DNA of 64,000 nt from Celeribacter baekdonensis (GTDB taxonomy: Bacteria; Pseudomonadota; Alphaproteobacteria; Rhodobacterales; Rhodobacteraceae), in NCBI RefSeq assembly GCF_003047105.1, contig NZ_CP028474.1:62001-126000 (forward strand). The letters are read 5' to 3'. Shown piece after piece: positions 43,790 to 52,082 of this stretch. The notes beneath the pieces are model-generated. The model did no database searches. It worked only from the letters and a program-made list of their open reading frames with translations, and was not told the origin of the DNA. Every line of letters starts with the position of its first letter. Position 1 is the stretch's first letter. The translations under genes and the position numbers were made by a program.

Positions 43790-44956
43790 ATGCGGACCTG
43801 GCTACCTCTCTCGATGATCGGCTTTGCACTGGCAGGTCCCACGGCAGGGCCAGCGGTCGCCCAAGGCGTGCCGACCTTCGATCTGCGCCTCTTCGCAGAG
43901 CGGCAGGCCATCCTTGAGCAGACCGATCGGGACCTGGCACTGCAGCAGGTCCGGCTAAGCCGCGAGGAGGAACTGGCCGAAATCGAGCGCCAGCAACTCG
44001 CCTCCCTCGAAGGGCTGATGGATGCCATGTCGCTTGGCGCTGGAGACGTGGCCGGAACCGTGGCGGGGCTCGAGGCGGGGCAGGGGGCGGTAGACGACGT
44101 CGAAAGCGCGGCCGCCAGTCTTTATGCGCCCGAGGACACCAATCCAGCGGCAGCGCGGATGTTCGGCGATGCCAGGGAGGGGATCGAGGAGCTGATCATC
44201 CGCGCAGCACGCGACACCCATAGTCTGTCCGGGGTCGGCCGCGCAGGTCTTTCGCTCGTGCAATGGCGCTGTCTCTTGCAGGCGCTGATTTGGCAGGAGA
44301 GCCGCTTCCAGATCGGGGCACGCTCACCCGTAGGGGCCTTCGGACTTACCCAGATCATGCCCGGTACCGCGGGCGATCTCGGGATCTACCCGGCCTATTA
44401 CGACGATCCCTATCTGCAGGTCACCGGCGGTGCGCGATACCTCGCACAAATGCTGAACATGTTCGATGGCAACATTATCCATGCGCTCGCCGCCTATAAC
44501 GCCGGTCCTGGCAATGTGCAGGATTATGGCGGTGTGCCGCCTTTCGCGGAAACCCAGCACTATGTCGTGGTGATCCCGCAGCAGTACAACAGCTACCTCG
44601 CGGCCGTGGGCGGCATCGATGCGCTCGGCACCATCGATCCTGTGCTCCTCGCCAACGCGAGTTTCAGCCTCTCGGCCCACGGCGCAGGGGTCTATGGCGA
44701 CTATTCGCTGGTCTCGGTCCGTGCCGCCGCCCTGCGGGTTCAGGACATCATCACCCGCATTGGTGAGACCGAGGATCTCCACGAGGCCATCGCGCTCAAC
44801 ACCTATGCCCGGGCCGAACTGGCCCGGCTGGTCGCAATCCGGACCCGGATCAAGGCCGCCCGAACCGAGCCACTCAGCGCCGAGCAGATCGCCTTGGCGG
44901 CAGCGCAAGCTGCCGAGCGGCAATACATGGATTTTAGTCAGGAGGATTTGCGTTGA
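43790..44956 (+). CDS. lytic transglycosylase with VirB5-like termini
   Basis: 388 residues from ATG 43790, with signal peptide (about 1-24, ending AVA-QG). The mature start AQGVPTFDLRLF and the end RQYMDFSQEDL are nearly the same as those of the next gene, VirB5 (AQGVPTVDTQN and RRYMDFTLPDL). Between them is an SLT domain: ALIWQESRFQIGARSPVGAFGLTQIMP (catalytic Glu) and AYNAGPGNVQDYGGVPPF. A coiled segment (ERQAILEQTDRDLALQQVRL) precedes it. It may be a cell-wall hydrolase built on a VirB5-like scaffold and delivered to the pilus base. Second transglycosylase of the system. Confidence 0.85.
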   Translation: MRTWLPLSMIGFALAGPTAGPAVAQGVPTFDLRLFAERQAILEQTDRDLALQQVRLSREEELAEIERQQLASLEGLMDAMSLGAGDVAGTVAGLEAGQGAVDDVESAAASLYAPEDTNPAAARMFGDAREGIEELIIRAARDTHSLSGVGRAGLSLVQWRCLLQALIWQESRFQIGARSPVGAFGLTQIMPGTAGDLGIYPAYYDDPYLQVTGGARYLAQMLNMFDGNIIHALAAYNAGPGNVQDYGGVPPFAETQHYVVVIPQQYNSYLAAVGGIDALGTIDPVLLANASFSLSAHGAGVYGDYSLVSVRAAALRVQDIITRIGETEDLHEAIALNTYARAELARLVAIRTRIKAARTEPLSAEQIALAAAQAAERQYMDFSQEDLR

Positions 44957-45750
44957 ACCTGCGCCTGCCCCGTTCCCTTTTCGCCGGTAGCATCGCTCTC
45001 GCGCTTGCCCTCAATGTTACCGGACCTGTCGCGGCACAGGGTGTGCCCACGGTGGACACTCAGAACATTGCCCAGGAAATCCGCCAGCTTCAGCAGATGC
45101 TGCAGGATTTCGGGATCCAGACCGATCTTCTGGACAATGCGTTGGAGCAACTGGACATGCTGCAAAGCCAACTCGATCAGCTGAACGAGATGTATGCCTC
45201 GCTCACCGGGCCGCGCAGCATCCTCGGACTTGCCATGGGCGGGGACCTCGATACCTTGCTTGAGGCCAACTTCGAAGACATCCCCGGCCTGATCCGAGGC
45301 ATCCAGGCGGGCGATTGGAGCGCGCTCATCGGGCCCAATGCCGGGCCCATGCGCACGCAGATGGAACAGGCGCTGGCAAGCGCCGGGTTCGACGAGGATT
45401 CACTCCGCGAGATCGCCACCAGCGGCAATCCGGGCGCCGAAGGCGTGGCCACGCGGGCCACCACAGGTGCTGTGATGTCGGCGGCGGCGCAGAACAGCCA
45501 CGCAGAGGCGGAACAGTCTCTCGAACGGGTGGAACGTCTGGTCGAGATGATCCCCGACATGGAGGATCTCAAAGCCTCGATGGATCATAACACACGCGTC
45601 ACGGCGGAACTCGCCATCGCCATGACCCGGATGTGGGAGCTGGAAGCGATCCAAACCCTAGGCGCAGGCAATGCAGGCGTGGTCGACGCCGCCACGGTTG
45701 CCGAAGAACGCCGCTACATGGACTTCACCTTGCCGGATCTTGAGCCATGA
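44953..45750 (+). CDS. virB5: VirB5 minor pilin
   Basis: 265 residues, signal peptide ending AAQG, then helical (NIAQEIRQLQQMLQDFGIQTDLL; SHAEAEQSLERVERLVEMI) and a Met/Ala-rich C-terminus. The pattern AQGVPTVDTQN...QLDQLNEMYASLTG is typical of VirB5/TraC-family pilus-tip proteins. It overlaps the previous gene by ATGA and virB8 by four bases. Confidence 0.87.
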   Translation: MNLRLPRSLFAGSIALALALNVTGPVAAQGVPTVDTQNIAQEIRQLQQMLQDFGIQTDLLDNALEQLDMLQSQLDQLNEMYASLTGPRSILGLAMGGDLDTLLEANFEDIPGLIRGIQAGDWSALIGPNAGPMRTQMEQALASAGFDEDSLREIATSGNPGAEGVATRATTGAVMSAAAQNSHAEAEQSLERVERLVEMIPDMEDLKASMDHNTRVTAELAIAMTRMWELEAIQTLGAGNAGVVDAATVAEERRYMDFTLPDLEP

Positions 45751-46412
45751 GTGGGGCAGGGGTGATGACTGCGCGCGAGCTCGTGGAAGAGGAACTTGTC
45801 TACGGTGCCCTGCGCCGGGAACAGCTTTGGCGGATGATCGGCATTTCCGGGGCAGGCTTTGGCGTATTCGGCTGTTTGACGGCTGCGGCTGTCGCGCTGA
45901 TGGTCGAGACGCCGCCTCCCGTGGTTGTGCCCTACGATCCCGCGACCGGGATGGCGCTCCCCAATGCCACGGTTGAAACCGTGTCGCTCGCCGAACGGCC
46001 TGCCGTGATCGAAGCGCAAATCTACCGCTACATTTTCGACCGCGAAACCTACAACCAGCTCGACAACGATCTTCGTGTCCGCCGTGTCCTGGCACAGTCT
46101 TCCGGATCGGCCGAGGCCAGCATGCGCGCGATGTGGACATCGGGGCAGGACAGCTATCCGCCGACGCGTTACGGGGCTGCGGCCGAGATGGCCGTTGAGA
46201 TCGCATCGATCACCCTTATTGGCGATAACCGCGCCCAGGTGCGGCTCAGAAAGCGCCTGACCAGCCCTCAGGGGGTACAGGATGGATCGTTCACTGCCAC
46301 GTTGATGTTCGAATTCCGGCCCGAGCGGACCCGAGCGATCGACGATGTTTGGCAAAACCCTTTCGGTTTCACCGTTACCCAATATGCCATCCGATCGGAC
46401 CGTTCCGAATGA
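45747..46412 (+). CDS. virB8: VirB8 inner-membrane assembly factor
   Basis: 221 residues. Short cytoplasmic N-terminus, one membrane helix (about 30-53: MIGISGAGFGVFGCLTAAAVAL), then the periplasmic NTF2-like domain (RYIFDRETYNQLDNDLRVRRVLA; RLRKRLTSPQG). VirB8 nucleates the channel. Overlaps virB9 by four bases. Confidence 0.92.
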   Translation: MSGAGVMTARELVEEELVYGALRREQLWRMIGISGAGFGVFGCLTAAAVALMVETPPPVVVPYDPATGMALPNATVETVSLAERPAVIEAQIYRYIFDRETYNQLDNDLRVRRVLAQSSGSAEASMRAMWTSGQDSYPPTRYGAAAEMAVEIASITLIGDNRAQVRLRKRLTSPQGVQDGSFTATLMFEFRPERTRAIDDVWQNPFGFTVTQYAIRSDRSE

Positions 46413-47110
46413 CTCGCACTCCAATCTCTGCGCTGCTGGCCGCCAGTATTCTCGCGTTCGCGGGAACGACTGCTTTGGCCGAAACTACGCCCCGTCCAGG
46501 TTCTCATGACAATCGCGTGCGCGTCGCGACCTGGACTGAAGGCCAGGTTTACCGTGTCGTCACGACTCTGACCCGCGTCACCACAGTCGAATTCGGTGAG
46601 GGTGAAACCATCCGCTCGATCATCGCCGGCGATACGGTCGGGTTTCAATTCGACGGTGTCCCGGGTGGCCGTGCCTTCGCCATCAAGCCGACAGCATCTG
46701 GCGTCGCCACCAACATCACCGTCTACACCAACCGCCGCTCCTACTACTTCCATGTCGTCGAAGCCCGGGAGACGCCGCATTATGTCGTGCAGTTCCGCTA
46801 TCCTGAAAACCGCGTGCAACCCACCAGGGCGGTTGCGGCCGATGCGCCGAACGCGAACTATGCGGTCAGCGCCCGAGAAGAGTTCACGCCGACGGCCATC
46901 TGGGATGATGGTACCTTCACGTATTTCCGGTTTGCACGGAACGCGCCGGTGCCCGCCATCTTCCGATATTCGAACGGCAGGGAACGCGCGGTAAACAGCC
47001 AGGCCTTGAGTGACGGCGTCATCCGCGTGTCCGGCGTCAACCGGCAATGGGTCCTTCGCCTTGGCGAAGAGGTGATTTGCGTCCAGGACGCAGGACAGGC
47101 CACATCATGA
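46409..47110 (+). CDS. virB9: VirB9 outer-membrane complex component
   Basis: 233 residues from ATG 46409 (ATGA overlap with virB8). Signal peptide 1-25, N-terminal beta-sandwich with PRPGSHDNRVRVATW, then the C-terminal domain (NYAVSAREEFTPTAIWDDGTFTYFRF ... DGVIRVSGVNRQWVLRLGEEVICV, cited in part). Forms the outer-membrane core with VirB10. Confidence 0.92.
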   Translation: MTRTPISALLAASILAFAGTTALAETTPRPGSHDNRVRVATWTEGQVYRVVTTLTRVTTVEFGEGETIRSIIAGDTVGFQFDGVPGGRAFAIKPTASGVATNITVYTNRRSYYFHVVEARETPHYVVQFRYPENRVQPTRAVAADAPNANYAVSAREEFTPTAIWDDGTFTYFRFARNAPVPAIFRYSNGRERAVNSQALSDGVIRVSGVNRQWVLRLGEEVICVQDAGQATS

Positions 47111-48432
47111 CCGAAGGTACGGAAGACCTCGCCGCGCGCCTCGCGGCTCTCGAAGGTTCGACAGGCAAAGCGAAGGCAAACAAGCGGCCTGCACCGCTTG
47201 CCGCGATCCTTGGAGTCGTCGGCATCGCCGCAGCAGGTGGTCTGGCGTGGGCTGCCCTACAGCCGTCGGCAGAAGCACCAATGGCGACCGCCGCGCCGGA
47301 GGAGTTCCAGAGCAGCGGCCCCGGATTCGGAGATCTGGCGCCGATTTCTACCCCGGAGCCCAGCCAAGCCCCGCCTGCGGACACAGGTCCGAGCGAGTCT
47401 GAACTCGCGCTGATGGAAAGTCTTGCGACATTGAGAGCGGAACTCGAGGACCTGCGCGCAAGACCGGCCGAGGCCGCGGATAGCGGGGCGGAGCAGGCTA
47501 TTGCGGACCTGACGGCGCAAATTGCCACCTTACAGGAAGCATCCGCCGAGGCTCAGCGTGCCCTCGAGCGGCAGCTGACCGAGCGGGACCGCGAATTGGA
47601 TCAGCTCCGCATGGACTTGGAACTTGCACGGCTTGCACCACCAGAGCCGACCTCATTGGGACCAAGTGAAGAAGAATTGCGGCTGGCCGAACTCGAAAGG
47701 CGGCGCGCTGCTGAAGCTGAGGCCCGCGCAGAGCGTATCGCGTCTCCTATGATCGCATTCTCCGGGATGGGCGCGGGTGCGGATAGGGAGAACACGCTGG
47801 AAGCCGCACGTTTGAATGCAGATGAAGCCTTTGTTCGTTCGGGCGCACAACCTGCGCAGGTGACACGTGCCGAAGTGATCGCGAACCCATCGAACACGGT
47901 TGTTCAGGGCACCATGATTCAGGCTGTCACAGAGACGGCTCTCGACAGCACACTGCCCGGCGCGATCCGCGCCATCGTCTCGGAAGACGTCCATTCGTTC
48001 GATGGAACCCGTATCCTGATCCCGCGCGGCGCGCGGCTGATCGGGCGCTACCGCTCCGATGTCGCACTCGCCCAATCGCGCGTCATGGTGGCATGGGACC
48101 GGATCATCTTGCCCGACAATCAGACTGTGCAGATCAGCGCCTTCGGTGGAGACGAACTCGGCCGTACTGGCACCACCGGGTTTGTCGACACCCGTTTCGC
48201 GCAACGCTTCGGCTCCGCCGCGCTGATCTCCTTGATCGGCGCTCTGCCTGCGGCTGCAGCGGGTCAAATCGACAGCGAGGCGGCGGCCGATGTTGCGAGT
48301 GATGTCGGCACCGACCTGCGCGATAGCACGCAAAGCGTGATGCAGGACTATCTGGCGATCCGGCCAGTGCTACATGTCGACCAGGGTACACGGATCACGG
48401 TCATGGTTGATCGTGACCTCGAGATTTTCTGA
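47107..48432 (+). CDS. virB10: VirB10 core-complex protein
   Basis: 441 residues from ATG 47107 (ATGA overlap with virB9). One N-terminal membrane helix (PLAAILGVVGIAAAGGLAWAAL), a Pro-rich linker, a long coiled coil (about 95-210, ELEDLRARPAEAAD...RALERQLTERDRELDQL), then the VirB10 barrel (SEDVHSFDGTRILIPRGARLIGRY). The coiled coil is longer than in Ti VirB10. Spans both membranes and senses the ATPases. Confidence 0.93.
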   Translation: MTEGTEDLAARLAALEGSTGKAKANKRPAPLAAILGVVGIAAAGGLAWAALQPSAEAPMATAAPEEFQSSGPGFGDLAPISTPEPSQAPPADTGPSESELALMESLATLRAELEDLRARPAEAADSGAEQAIADLTAQIATLQEASAEAQRALERQLTERDRELDQLRMDLELARLAPPEPTSLGPSEEELRLAELERRRAAEAEARAERIASPMIAFSGMGAGADRENTLEAARLNADEAFVRSGAQPAQVTRAEVIANPSNTVVQGTMIQAVTETALDSTLPGAIRAIVSEDVHSFDGTRILIPRGARLIGRYRSDVALAQSRVMVAWDRIILPDNQTVQISAFGGDELGRTGTTGFVDTRFAQRFGSAALISLIGALPAAAAGQIDSEAAADVASDVGTDLRDSTQSVMQDYLAIRPVLHVDQGTRITVMVDRDLEIF

Positions 48433-48433
48433 C

Positions 48434-49468
48434 ATGGCTGCAAGTTATCTGGAAGCGTCGCTCGACCGTTTCGGCCCCGAGGTCCTGCGCGACGACACGA
48501 TCGAGATCTGTATCAATCCCGACGGACAAGTCTGGGGCGAATTCCAGGGCGACCACTTCATGCGAGGTCTCGGCAGCCCGCTGAGCCAGACCGAGATCAA
48601 GGACCTCGGCAACCAGATCGCCTCCGCCGCCTCGACCACGCTCAGCACCAAGAAGCCTATCGTCTCGGTCTCGATCCTATATCGTGATCGCCCGATCCGC
48701 GCGCAGGTGATCCAGCCGCCGGCAGTCGAGGGCGGTTTCTCGATTTCTCTTAGGTTCTTCTCCTCCCTGCCGCTTGAGAAGGTCAAACTCGGATTCCTTT
48801 TCGGCAAGGAACGCAGCCTTGAGGGTCTGCGCCGGGAACGGAACGCCGCGCTTCGTGATGTGGTGAGGTCCGGCGACATCGACGCTGCGCTGCGGTTTTG
48901 CGTCGAGAACAAGCTCAACATGATCGTCTCGGGCGGTACATCTACCGGCAAGACGGTGGCGGCGCGCAAGATCCTTTCGCTGATCCCGCCCGAAGAGCGG
49001 ATCATCACCATCGAGGAGGCGGCCGAGCTGCGCCCCGAGCAGCCCAATGCCGTGACGTTGATCGCGGACCGGGACACGGATGCCCGCAGTGCCGATGTGC
49101 TCTTGGCCTCAACGCTTCGCATGCGACCCGACCGGATTGTCCTAGGCGAAGTCCGCGGTCGCGAGGCGATGACGTTTCTCGAGGCAATCAACACCGGCCA
49201 CGGTGGATCGCTGACCACGCTGCATGCCGAGACCCCACAACTTGCTGTTCGCCGCCTCGCCATCGCCGCCCTGAAAACCGATGTGCCGATGACCTATGCC
49301 GACATGCTCGATTATATCGAGGGCTCAATCGACGTGATCATTCAGGCAGGCCGCCATGAAGGCGCGCGCGGAATCACCGAGTTCTTTCTCCCGGGCCAAA
49401 CCACTGATTTGAACCTCGACACGGTCGACGGCAGAGGCAACAAGAGCCCCTCCGTTGCCGCTGAGTAA
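48434..49468 (+). CDS. virB11: VirB11 traffic ATPase
   Basis: 344 residues from ATG 48434, one base after the virB10 stop. Walker A SGGTSTGKT, Walker B-type RPDRIVLGEVRG, and the His box TLHAETP. A hexameric ATPase that switches the system between pilus building and DNA transfer. Confidence 0.94.
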   Translation: MAASYLEASLDRFGPEVLRDDTIEICINPDGQVWGEFQGDHFMRGLGSPLSQTEIKDLGNQIASAASTTLSTKKPIVSVSILYRDRPIRAQVIQPPAVEGGFSISLRFFSSLPLEKVKLGFLFGKERSLEGLRRERNAALRDVVRSGDIDAALRFCVENKLNMIVSGGTSTGKTVAARKILSLIPPEERIITIEEAAELRPEQPNAVTLIADRDTDARSADVLLASTLRMRPDRIVLGEVRGREAMTFLEAINTGHGGSLTTLHAETPQLAVRRLAIAALKTDVPMTYADMLDYIEGSIDVIIQAGRHEGARGITEFFLPGQTTDLNLDTVDGRGNKSPSVAAE

Positions 49469-49484
49469 AAAAGGAACCCCCCAG

Positions 49485-49904
49485 ATGCGAAAACCAATCC
49501 TCGCAGTCATGCTTGCCGCCCTTGCGGGCCCACTTGTGGCACAGACTTCGCCTCCGATCTCAAACGATCTCACGGTCGATATGTCGCCTCAACAATACCG
49601 GATCTGCAACGATCGTCCGGCGCGCCCGACCTGGATGGACGAAATCAATCCGCGGGAAGCCTACAAGGCAGCAGCTTTGATGGAATTGTACGAAATTCGG
49701 GCCTGGGAGGAGATCGCTGAATCTGGCGACTGCGGCTGTGAAACCCGCTTTCCCGCTTGGGGTAGCTCCGATGGCGAGTATCATGAAAGGTATGCAGGCC
49801 TTAGCCAAGCCGAGCATTCAGCGTTTCGCCGCGACTGGATTGAAGTAAGGAAGCAACTCGAGCCGAGCGTGCGTACAATCTGCGAAGCTCAAGGCAACTG
49901 GTAA
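49485..49904 (+). CDS. secreted hypothetical protein between virB11 and virB6
   Basis: 139 residues; signal peptide (PILAVMLAALAGPLVAQ). The mature part is acidic and has three Cys (RICNDRP, GDCGCETRFP) plus a C-terminal TICEAQGNW. No domain recognised. Its stop overlaps the virB6 ATG (TAATG), so it is a fixed part of the operon; a periplasmic channel accessory is plausible. Confidence 0.7.
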   Translation: MRKPILAVMLAALAGPLVAQTSPPISNDLTVDMSPQQYRICNDRPARPTWMDEINPREAYKAAALMELYEIRAWEEIAESGDCGCETRFPAWGSSDGEYHERYAGLSQAEHSAFRRDWIEVRKQLEPSVRTICEAQGNW

Positions 49905-50929
49905 TGGGCGTCGTCAGCTGGATGGTCGGAACGGCAGACGCGTTCCTTGTCGATGCGGCTGAGTCCCAGTTCGGGGCCGTGGCAAGCAATACCGGCACGA
50001 TCGTCCTGCTGATGGTCACGCTTTCGCTAATCGGCGTCTGCATCAACATGGCATTCCAGTTCCGCAGCATGGATGGGGCCAGCTTCTTCTGGTACCTGAT
50101 CAAGCTGATGCTGATAGGGCTCTTCGCCTTCAACTGGGCAAACTTCAATGCAGTAGCGAACGCCGTCATTGGAGGCTTGGACTACGTCGCTGGCGCACTA
50201 GTGTCTTCGGTTGGCGGCGGAGGAGCCGGAGCCACACACTTTGCCGGCGAATTCGACATCCTGATCGAAAAATTCAGCCAGTACCTGAATGCCATCGGCA
50301 GCAATTTGAACTGGATGACGGGCGCGATCCTAGGCGGCATCGGGCTTATTCTTTTGAGCCTCCTTGGCTTCATGACCGGCATCGTCCTCATATTCGCCAA
50401 GATGATGCTGACCCTCATGCTCGGCCTTGCTCCGATCATGATCGCTCTGTCGCTCTTCGACGCGACCAAGGATTTCTTCCATAGGTGGGTCTCGACGACG
50501 GTCAGCTATGCCTTCTACCCCATCGTCATCGCAGCAATGTTTTCGACCGTCGTCGGCATGGCGAATTCGCTTCTCGCGCAGCTCGGTGATCCAAACTCGG
50601 CAACCAACATCGGATCGCTCGTGCCGTTCTTCGTCATGGTGTTCCTAGCCAAGGGCTTCGTCGCTGCAACGCCCCTGATTGTGCGGGGGATCTCTGGGAA
50701 CCTGATGGTAGCCGCAGCGCCCGCTGTGGTCGCTGGATCGACCGGGATCATGCGGGGGATCTTCAATACCGACGGCGTGAAGGGCCGGGCGCGGATCGGT
50801 GCGCTCACGACAAGCGAAGTAATCGGACGAGGCGCGGTGCAGACGCCTGCCGCTGTGCGGAGCGCCGCGGCAACGACAAGCGCGCAGGTGGTCAGAATGG
50901 CGGAACGGGCAAAACGTTTGCGAGAGTAG
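49904..50929 (+). CDS. virB6: VirB6 polytopic channel protein
   Basis: 341 residues with six or seven membrane helices (VLLMVTLSLIGVCINMAF; FFWYLIKLMLIGLFAFNW; LLGFMTGIVLIFAKMMLTLMLGLAPIM, cited in part). Matches the TrbL/VirB6 family. Last gene of the rightward virB operon; a weak six-pair hairpin (GAAAGG/CCTTTC) follows at about 50929-50950. Confidence 0.9.
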   Translation: MGVVSWMVGTADAFLVDAAESQFGAVASNTGTIVLLMVTLSLIGVCINMAFQFRSMDGASFFWYLIKLMLIGLFAFNWANFNAVANAVIGGLDYVAGALVSSVGGGGAGATHFAGEFDILIEKFSQYLNAIGSNLNWMTGAILGGIGLILLSLLGFMTGIVLIFAKMMLTLMLGLAPIMIALSLFDATKDFFHRWVSTTVSYAFYPIVIAAMFSTVVGMANSLLAQLGDPNSATNIGSLVPFFVMVFLAKGFVAATPLIVRGISGNLMVAAAPAVVAGSTGIMRGIFNTDGVKGRARIGALTTSEVIGRGAVQTPAAVRSAAATTSAQVVRMAERAKRLRE

Positions 50930-51049
50930 AAAGGAGAAAGCAGCCTTTCGCCGCACTGTGCATGAACTCACACAATGCGGGACTTTCCGCACCTTCTGCT
51001 GTTCGACCGAATCAAGCGTGCAGGCCGTGAGGCGTTGACGAGTACGCTT

Positions 51050-51769
51050 TCAGCCTCCGAAGATATTAAGCGCTGTTCCGTTCTCAACGATGATGGTTGC
51101 GCCGATCCATAGCGCTGCTATCCCGATTGCTCCAGAGGTCCCAATTCGAAGCCAATTCGCCCCGCGCTGAGCTAGCAGCAACGGAAAGCTGACCACCGTG
51201 GACAACGCCGCCATTCCGGCCATCGAACCCAGTCCAAACACGGCGAAATACGCCAAAGCTTGGCTAATGTTCTGTGTCGCGCTGATTGCTAGCACCAAGA
51301 GCGCTCCTGAGCCTGCGGCGCCGTGAACCAGCCCGATACCAAGGGCCTTGGCGTTGGTCCTGTGGTGGCTGTGGTTGTGCCACACCTCGCCGTGAGGCAG
51401 CGTCTCTCCCTTGTGCGAATGGGCGTGCATGTGCTGGGAGCCGTCATGTTCGTGCATGTGGATGTGTACGCGGTCTCGGTGCAACCGCCAAAGTGTCTGC
51501 GTGCCGAGCGCCACGATCATCACGCCAACCGCAAATTCAAGTCCTGCTTGCATTTGGCCCGAAATTGTAAGGCCCAGCAGCACTACAGCAGCGCAGAAAC
51601 CGAATAACGCGAGTGTATGTCCCAGCCCCCAGAATGCCCCACGGGCAATCAGCGCTCGGCGGCTGCCCTTCTGAGCCAGCATGTTGGATACGGCGGTCAA
51701 GTGATCGGTCTCAAGCGCGTGCCCCATGCCGATGACGAAGGCGAGCAATAGGATCGCGGAGTAACTCAT
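51050..51769 (-). CDS. NicO/UreH-type nickel or cobalt exporter
   Basis: 239 residues, six membrane helices. The N-terminal GHALETDH matches the HX4DH metal motif of nickel/cobalt transporters (H17, D22, H23), and a long His-rich loop (about 103-134, HIHMHEHDGSQHMHAHSHK) is typical of efflux members. It is a cargo gene placed between virB6 and virD4, out of the conjugation theme. Its ATG overlaps a 37-codon frame (ATGA), see next entry. Confidence 0.88.
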   Translation of the reverse strand: MSYSAILLLAFVIGMGHALETDHLTAVSNMLAQKGSRRALIARGAFWGLGHTLALFGFCAAVVLLGLTISGQMQAGLEFAVGVMIVALGTQTLWRLHRDRVHIHMHEHDGSQHMHAHSHKGETLPHGEVWHNHSHHRTNAKALGIGLVHGAAGSGALLVLAISATQNISQALAYFAVFGLGSMAGMAALSTVVSFPLLLAQRGANWLRIGTSGAIGIAALWIGATIIVENGTALNIFGG

Positions 51770-51879
51770 GCCTTAGACCTCATGTATTGAGCCCGGGACG
51801 CATCACCGGAATAGGCGCCGTCCCACCATTCCTGCAGGACCAACAGCGCCCTTCTAAACCACCGCTTCGAACTTCCCAT
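51766..51879 (-). CDS. possible 37-residue small protein coupled to the nickel exporter
   Basis: ATG at 51879 with AAGGGGG four bases upstream opens a 37-codon frame (start MGSSKRWFRRALLVLQEWW, then DGAYSGDASRAQYM) that ends at TGA overlapping the exporter ATG. Amphipathic, Trp/Arg-rich start. A strong ribosome site plus ATGA coupling supports translation; a metal-responsive leader peptide is one option. No family recognised. Confidence 0.5.
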   Translation of the reverse strand: MGSSKRWFRRALLVLQEWWDGAYSGDASRAQYMRSKA

Positions 51880-52082
51880 GCGGCCCCCTTCCCGATCGCA
51901 GTTGTCGACGATGCGCGCAACCCGTCACGCCAGACCGCATCCCGTGTCTGGCATGACGGCCATACGTGCCTTCTGCTACCAATGGCCGGAACGCGGTCAA
52001 GACCGCATGTGCAGCTGTCGTCCGCAAAGGGCTCTTCAGTTACATTCGCCGCGAGGAGAATGAACGTCAACTCCTGCGAAAC

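Noticed and set aside
51880..52082. Insertion-sequence remnant between the nickel exporter and virD4
   Set aside because: No transposase motif, inverted ends or target duplication could be seen in the 203-bp spacer.
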